From a virus: a stretch of 28,190 nt of DNA. Below are positions 23,635 through 28,190 of this stretch, piece by piece (within the stretch, counting starts at the first letter, position 1; each line of letters opens with the position of its first letter). Where the stretch lies: positions 1-28,190 of IMG/VR virus record IMGVR_UViG_3300042391_000610. One strand, given 5' to 3'. The notes beneath the pieces were generated by a model. The model worked only from the letters and a program-made list of their open reading frames with translations. It did no database searches and was not told where the DNA came from. A program made the position numbers and the translations under genes.

Positions 23635-24873
23635 ATGGCATCAGATTTAGTAACTAATATTAATTGGCCCGGAAGCTCATCATTTACATATGGTTCAACT
23701 CCATTTGGTTTATATGAGAGTGAAAGTATATTTAGAGAGCACGCCGATAAAGTAAATGATTGGGTAGCTAAGAGATTAGGATATCCGGTTCAGAACGTAG
23801 AATTATTACCGGATAACATATATGCAGTATTTGAAGAATCAATTTCAGAATATTCTGCACAGGTAAACGCATTCAATATTCGTAACAACTTATACAATAT
23901 GTTGGGACACGATAATAGTAATAGTTTAACAAATACTTACATTGAAGGTGGAAATACAACACAGATAGTTACTATTGCAAATTCATATGGTTCAGAAATT
24001 GGATTAGGACCAGGTGCAACTGTTTACAAAGGACACGTTCAATTACATAGTGGAGTTCAAAGATATGATTTAAAAAACTTATCAGCGGTATCAGAAAGTT
24101 TAGTAAATGCAAGTGGACAACCATTTGCAACAATACCAAAAGGTGAATTAGAAAGTGGTTCTCATTATGGTGAAAATATTACAATTACAAGAATATACTA
24201 TACTGGAGTTCCGGCTATTAGTAGATTCTTTGACCCTTACGCAGTATCGGCAATAGGAACATTAAATTTAATGGATGAGTTTGGATTTAGTTCATTCTCG
24301 CCGGCAGCACAATTTGTATTAATGCCAATTTATGAGGATTTATTAAGAATACAAGCAATTGAATTTAATGACCAGGTTCGTAGAAGTGCATATACTTTTA
24401 ATTTGGTAAACAATGTATTAGAAATATTCCCAATTCCTGGTTCATCAACATATAATCCAACTCTTTTATGGTTTGAGTATGTAATTACCGATGAAAGAAT
24501 TGAGGCAAGTATGATTCATAAGCCAAACGTAATTAGTAGTTATGCAAATATTAGATATGATAATATGACATACGCTTCTATTAATTCAGTTGGTAAACAA
24601 TGGATATGGAAATATACTCTAGCATTAGCAAAAGAATTATTAGGGGGTATTAGAGAAAAGTATGCAAGTATTCCAATTCCGGAAGGTGAAATTTCATTAG
24701 ATGGTGCAAGTTTAAGAGCGGAAGCACAAAATGATAAAGATAGATTATACGAACAATTAAGACAAGATTTAGAAGAACTTAGTAGACCAAAACAAATGGA
24801 ATACAAAGCACAGGAAGCTGAGCAAGTTCAAAAAATGTTAAAGAATATTCCATTACCATTTTATATAGGATAA
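23635..24873 (+). CDS. gp13: Neck protein (T4 gp13-like)
   Basis: A 412-residue protein assigned to the neck/head-completion group by sequence character and gene order before a gp14-like gene. It has PFGLYESESIFREHADKVNDW near the start, GYPVQNVELLPDNIYAVFEE, a beta-rich middle, and FFDPYAVSAIGTLNLMDEFG then QWIWKYTLALAKELLGGIREKY. The C-terminal helix is charged (ERLYEQLRQDLEEL-type). In T4, gp13 and gp14 join the portal to the tail and close the packaged head. It is longer than T4 gp13 (309), with the additional length probably in the central beta region. It has an SD 5 nt before the ATG and leads a tight run of neck and tail genes. Confidence 0.8.
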   Translation: MASDLVTNINWPGSSSFTYGSTPFGLYESESIFREHADKVNDWVAKRLGYPVQNVELLPDNIYAVFEESISEYSAQVNAFNIRNNLYNMLGHDNSNSLTNTYIEGGNTTQIVTIANSYGSEIGLGPGATVYKGHVQLHSGVQRYDLKNLSAVSESLVNASGQPFATIPKGELESGSHYGENITITRIYYTGVPAISRFFDPYAVSAIGTLNLMDEFGFSSFSPAAQFVLMPIYEDLLRIQAIEFNDQVRRSAYTFNLVNNVLEIFPIPGSSTYNPTLLWFEYVITDERIEASMIHKPNVISSYANIRYDNMTYASINSVGKQWIWKYTLALAKELLGGIREKYASIPIPEGEISLDGASLRAEAQNDKDRLYEQLRQDLEELSRPKQMEYKAQEAEQVQKMLKNIPLPFYIG

Positions 24874-24877
24874 GCAA

Positions 24878-25333
24878 ATGCCGCGTTTCATAGGAACAAA
24901 AGATTATAATTTCTTTCAAAACATAAGTAGAGAATTGGTAGATGCAGTGGTACAAACACAAGTCTTCTTATTCAAAATGATTTCAAATGAAAGTAAAACA
25001 AACCTTTATGGTGAGTCTTTGGATAAGGCATACTATGAGGGTGTTTCTATATTTGGTATGGTAGAGTATGGTGATGAAAGTCAACAATATGATGGGTTTG
25101 GACAAGATACAATACAAGAAGTAACATTTAGATTCAATCAAGATACATGTATTGTAAAAGATGTAATGCCAGAAGTTGGTGATATAATTTCTTTCAATGA
25201 TGGTTACTACGAAATTACAAATACTAACCAAACACAATTAGTAGGTATGCAAGCCACTAATAACTTTGGTATAGAATGTATTACTTACTTAACAAGACGT
25301 TCTCAATTGAACATAGAACCTAGGAATATATAA
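24878..25333 (+). CDS. gp14: Neck protein (T4 gp14-like)
   Basis: A 151-residue protein following the gp13-like gene. Segments such as NLYGESLDKAYYEGVSIFGMVEYGDE and the strand-rich VMPEVGDIISFNDGYYEITNTN fit the gp14/head-closure family of T4-like phages, which sits between the portal/gp13 and the tail. It is shorter than T4 gp14 (256), so it may be the conserved core only. The stop overlaps the next ATG (TAATG), and AGGA lies 7 nt before its own start. The identity rests on residue pattern and gene order, so it is likely but not certain. Confidence 0.72.
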   Translation: MPRFIGTKDYNFFQNISRELVDAVVQTQVFLFKMISNESKTNLYGESLDKAYYEGVSIFGMVEYGDESQQYDGFGQDTIQEVTFRFNQDTCIVKDVMPEVGDIISFNDGYYEITNTNQTQLVGMQATNNFGIECITYLTRRSQLNIEPRNI

Positions 25334-26418
25334 TGGCAACTAATAACCCTTTAAGAAAACCACTTAATAGAGCAGAACAATTACCGAGAGCGGATGTAGA
25401 ATCTCGTAGAGGTATTTCATTATATGATGTTGATAGTGCTATTTTCAATTATATGAATGAGGTAGTTGTTCCTAAATTAAAAGTAGATAATGCAGAAATA
25501 AATGTACCGGTTATTTATGGTAATGCAGAAAGATGGAAAGCAGCACAAATAGATGGGGTATATAGAGATAAGAGAGGTAAAATTCAGTTACCACTTATTA
25601 TGTTTAAAAGAACGACGGTTGCACGAAATGAATCAATACCAATGTTAAATAGGTTTGTACATTACCCATCATTTCAAAAATATTCTAAGAAAAATGTGTA
25701 TGATAAATTTTCTATCTTAAATAATTTTCAACCAAGAAAAGAAGTGTATGATGTAACTATGCCAGATTATGTGGATATTAGTTATGAGGTGATGATTTGG
25801 ACAAACTTTACCGAACATATGAATACGATTGTAGAATCTTTCAAATGGGCAGCAGATGAATATTGGGGTGATAAAGATAAATTTAAATTCAAAGTAGAAA
25901 TAGATTCATTTGATAAGGTTATGGAAATGACTGATAATAGCGAAAGAATTGTTAGAACTGAATTTACAATGTTAGCAAAATCATATCTTATTCCTGAAAG
26001 ATTTGATAACGAACCAACTACTAAAAAATCAATTTCTAATAGAGCAACTATTGTAACTATTGAAACTGATATGAGTGGTAAAGCAAGTGCAGATATTTCA
26101 ACAAATGATTATAATACAAATAAAGTATTGTATGATTATTTAGAAATTAATAATAGTAAAAGTAATAATAGTACATCAGTTGGATATGCGGTTATATTTA
26201 ATGGTGTTCAAATAATTCAACCACCAACTCAATTAGATGTATTAGTAGAAGATACAATAAAAGTATATGTGAATGGTGTTAAATACTCTAAAAATTATTA
26301 CGATTTAACGTATACAACAAATACAATTACAATTACATTCAAACCAGCGATGGACCCAACTACACCATTAGATAACAATGATGAAGTACATATTGCCGGT
26401 AAATTTTTATTAGTATAA
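25333..26418 (+). CDS. gp15: Tail completion/sheath stabiliser (T4 gp15-like) with extra C-terminal module
   Basis: A 361-residue protein. The N-terminal two thirds match the gp15 type: VPVIYGNAERWKAAQIDGVYRD, LPLIMFKRTTVARNES, and YEVMIWTNFTEHMNTIVESFKW (T4 gp15 has similar VPITY and IFTRYEDDM-IVEQIL segments). gp15 caps the tail tube and sheath and binds the neck. From about residue 275 a beta-rich extension follows with VYVNGVKYSKNYYDL and ITITFKP, ending VHIAGKFLLV. T4 gp15 is 272 residues, so this extension is about 90 residues more. A similar pattern occurs in the gene at 26741. Both ends overlap neighbours as TAATG. Confidence 0.75.
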   Translation: MATNNPLRKPLNRAEQLPRADVESRRGISLYDVDSAIFNYMNEVVVPKLKVDNAEINVPVIYGNAERWKAAQIDGVYRDKRGKIQLPLIMFKRTTVARNESIPMLNRFVHYPSFQKYSKKNVYDKFSILNNFQPRKEVYDVTMPDYVDISYEVMIWTNFTEHMNTIVESFKWAADEYWGDKDKFKFKVEIDSFDKVMEMTDNSERIVRTEFTMLAKSYLIPERFDNEPTTKKSISNRATIVTIETDMSGKASADISTNDYNTNKVLYDYLEINNSKSNNSTSVGYAVIFNGVQIIQPPTQLDVLVEDTIKVYVNGVKYSKNYYDLTYTTNTITITFKPAMDPTTPLDNNDEVHIAGKFLLV

Positions 26419-26741
26419 TGAGTGTATTACAAAACATATTACCCTATGTTAGTTTAATAAATAAAAAGTTGGATTATGTAAATACAGATTCAACTTATTT
26501 TATTTTTGAGTTAAAAGGATATAAATTACCTAAAAATATAATAGATAAAAATAGTGGTAAAATTTTAAAAGAAAGACAAGCTATTATTTTATTAGATATA
26601 AATCAACAAAGTATTGCAATGTATGATTATGAAATAGAAGATTTTGGTAGCAGTGTTAGATTTAAATTACCTATTTCTAATTTTCCATATACATTAGATT
26701 CAAACGATATCTTACAAGTAACAGGAACGTTTAGTAAATAA
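26418..26741 (+). CDS. Small tail-region protein of unknown function
   Basis: A 107-residue beta-rich protein, Ile/Leu/Lys/Asn-rich, with no signal peptide or membrane segment. It ends DSNDILQVTGTFSK, similar in layout to the end of the gp15-like neighbour (NNDEVHIAGKFLLV), so it may be a stand-alone copy of the same type of module. Start and stop overlap neighbours as TAATG, so it is translated only with them. Function unknown; a virion or tail accessory role is inferred from the operon. Confidence 0.6.
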   Translation: MSVLQNILPYVSLINKKLDYVNTDSTYFIFELKGYKLPKNIIDKNSGKILKERQAIILLDINQQSIAMYDYEIEDFGSSVRFKLPISNFPYTLDSNDILQVTGTFSK

Positions 26742-27283
26742 TGAAACATAGACCTAACATATCAGTTCAGCAAAAATCTAATACAAAATTAGAATATTTA
26801 AAATATTTGGCAGAGGAAAATATCCAACCAAATGTTAGTGTGCCTACATTTGTAGCACCCACCGGAAAACAAAAATCTAAACCAAATCTTAATATACAAA
26901 AAAGAAATTTAGATAAAGTGAATCAACATAGAATTGATATGATGCAATGGGTAAATAGAGAAGTTCCTGTAATTGCTGATTTATTAATAGAATATTCAAC
27001 TTATTATGTATTAACTATTACTTCGTATAAATTATTATTTAATAATGAAACACCAACTGCAAAAGATTTTGATATTTATTGTAATGGCTTAAAGGTAGAC
27101 GTAAATACATATGATGTAACCGTTGGTGAAAATATTGTAATTACTATACAAAAAAGTGAGGCGGTGGATGATAGTTTTGATGAAACAAATTTTGAAATAG
27201 TAAGTAAGTGGGATTGGATTAATTTAGATACTGAAAATTATTTTGATTTAACAACGGAAAATGACGAAAATATAATATTATAA
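26741..27283 (+). CDS. Small tail-region protein with gp15-extension-like module
   Basis: A 180-residue protein. The N-terminal 60 residues are basic and Pro/Asn/Lys-rich with two KxNxxVQ/KPNLNIQKRN-type repeats, and probably disordered. The C-terminal part (from about residue 85) is beta-rich: DFDIYCNGLKVDVNTYDVT, ENIVITIQKSEA and NFEIVSKW, which parallels the NGVKY...NYYDL...ITITF...HIAGKF order in the gp15-like protein. No SD; the ATG overlaps the previous stop. Function unknown; a structural connector is a guess. Confidence 0.6.
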   Translation: MKHRPNISVQQKSNTKLEYLKYLAEENIQPNVSVPTFVAPTGKQKSKPNLNIQKRNLDKVNQHRIDMMQWVNREVPVIADLLIEYSTYYVLTITSYKLLFNNETPTAKDFDIYCNGLKVDVNTYDVTVGENIVITIQKSEAVDDSFDETNFEIVSKWDWINLDTENYFDLTTENDENIIL

Positions 27284-27284
27284 A

Positions 27285-28190
27285 ATGGCAAAAATAAAAA
27301 TATCAGAACTACCTTCTTTAAATCCTGCAACATTAGACACAACCTATGTAGTGGGGATATCGGGTAGTACCACCTATAAAATTTCAATCAATCAATTAAC
27401 TTCTTCATTAGATACAACATTTGCATCCGATTTAGTTGTTAATGCAGTAAGTGGTACAATTAATACATTAGCTACAACCGCATCTTTTAATACATTATCA
27501 ACTTCGGTAGATAGTAGATTAGATGGATTAGAAAGTTTTAGTAGTTCAGCAGATAATAGATATGTTTTAAGTGGTAGTATCACACAAACAACTTGGGATA
27601 ATATTGCAAATAAACCATTTGGTATAGTTTCGCAATCAACTGATTTAAGTTCATTAAACACTATATCAGCATCTTACTTATCATTTACACAATCTTATTA
27701 TAGTGCAAGTTCATCATTTGATAGTAGAATAGATGGTTTAGAAAACGCAACATCATCTTACTTAACATCATTAAATGGAGCAATAAGTTCTTCAACACAA
27801 ATATCTGATTTAGGATTTGTAACAGGTTCATACACTACTATAACTTCATTCAATAGTTTAACACAATCTTTCAATTCAATATCACAATCATTTAGTGTTA
27901 TTAGTGGTAGTGTTGGAACAATTGATTTTAGTACATTGGCAACAACTGCTTCAAATACTTTTATAGGAAATCAAACAATTAGTGGTTCTACATATATTAG
28001 TGGTGGATTGGATATTAAAAATAATGGATATTCTTGGAGTTTTGATTCAAATGGTAAGACTAGAATACCAAACATTACCTTTAATTCAGACAGAGGAACT
28101 GGTATGGTTGGTATTAAACCTGTGGCGGGTAGAGAATTTCAAATCGAAACATCAACTGCGGAAAGTAGTGCAGGTCCTTGGGTTTTTGGA
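27285..28190 (+). CDS. Fibre-like repetitive structural protein, 3' partial
   Basis: A reading frame from the ATG at 27285 stays open to the window end (302 codons seen). The N-terminus, KIKISELPSLNPATLDTTYVVGISGSTTYKIS, is the kind of start found on phage tail-fibre and adhesin proteins. A Ser/Thr/Asn/Gly-rich repetitive region follows, in which DSRLDGLES and DSRIDGLEN recur about 60 residues apart, with many SxSF/TQSFNS-type strands, as in trimeric beta or coiled fibre shafts. The last part seen (ISGSTYISGGLDIKNNGYSW) looks like the start of a globular or beta-helical domain. It begins 1 nt after the preceding stop with no SD. A host-recognition or baseplate-fibre role is likely but cannot be settled from a partial gene. 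Confidence 0.75.
   Translation, partial: MAKIKISELPSLNPATLDTTYVVGISGSTTYKISINQLTSSLDTTFASDLVVNAVSGTINTLATTASFNTLSTSVDSRLDGLESFSSSADNRYVLSGSITQTTWDNIANKPFGIVSQSTDLSSLNTISASYLSFTQSYYSASSSFDSRIDGLENATSSYLTSLNGAISSSTQISDLGFVTGSYTTITSFNSLTQSFNSISQSFSVISGSVGTIDFSTLATTASNTFIGNQTISGSTYISGGLDIKNNGYSWSFDSNGKTRIPNITFNSDRGTGMVGIKPVAGREFQIETSTAESSAGPWVFG

Overview
The window is part of the genome of a T4-type contractile-tailed phage (myovirus). All genes lie on the + strand. The DNA is very AT-rich, and the genes are packed tightly with many TAATG stop/start overlaps. I recognise, in order, homologues of T4 gp17 (large terminase), gp20 (portal), gp21 (prohead protease), gp22 (scaffold), gp23 (major capsid protein), gp13 and gp14 (neck) and gp15 (tail completion). 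No integrase, tRNA or CRISPR array was seen. The host cannot be fixed from sequence. AT-richness, a Bacteroidota-like bS21 homologue and the many A/T-rich starts without a Shine-Dalgarno (SD) sequence make an aquatic Bacteroidota host plausible, but this is inference.

Region 1 (1-4422) is an accessory sugar/surface-modification block. It holds the end of an NAD-dependent epimerase, two paralogous SGNH-like proteins flanking a half-transketolase (pyrimidine-binding domain only), a glycosyltransferase-like protein and a 39-residue basic microprotein. Region 2 (4425-11377) holds a 1343-residue multidomain protein, a Cys-containing protein, a membrane-anchored protein and the terminase. The large protein combines a nucleotidyltransferase of the GRFQPFHxGH type, a small phage domain, a ParB/Srx-like motif, a glycine-rich hydrophobic segment and a C-terminal ligase-like domain with a KTDG motif.

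Region 3 (11381-22055) is the head module. It holds a small acidic-then-basic protein, the portal, several core candidates (one with an EF-hand loop), an endolysin, the protease, small core or capsid proteins, a ribosomal protein bS21 homologue, a structured 175-nt leader, the scaffold and the capsid protein. T4-style gp18/gp19 (sheath/tube) genes are absent between terminase and portal. Region 4 (22079-28190) starts with two terminator-plus-promoter-box cassettes. It then carries a third SGNH-like gene, the neck and tail-completion genes, two small genes that may share a C-terminal module with gp15, and the start of a repetitive fibre-like gene cut by the window end.

Two themes cut across genes. 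First, a 10-bp box, TATATTTATA, occurs at gaps in front of transcription units: five exact and three one-mismatch copies, plus a weaker variant. It is the best late-promoter candidate. Second, sites fitting the T4 prohead protease consensus, (L/I)xE followed by A, G or S, sit at the expected place in the capsid protein, close to the N-termini of several head proteins, and between domains of the 1343-residue protein. This suggests that the large protein is a head-packaged enzyme polyprotein cleaved during maturation, which is the most interesting hypothesis here.
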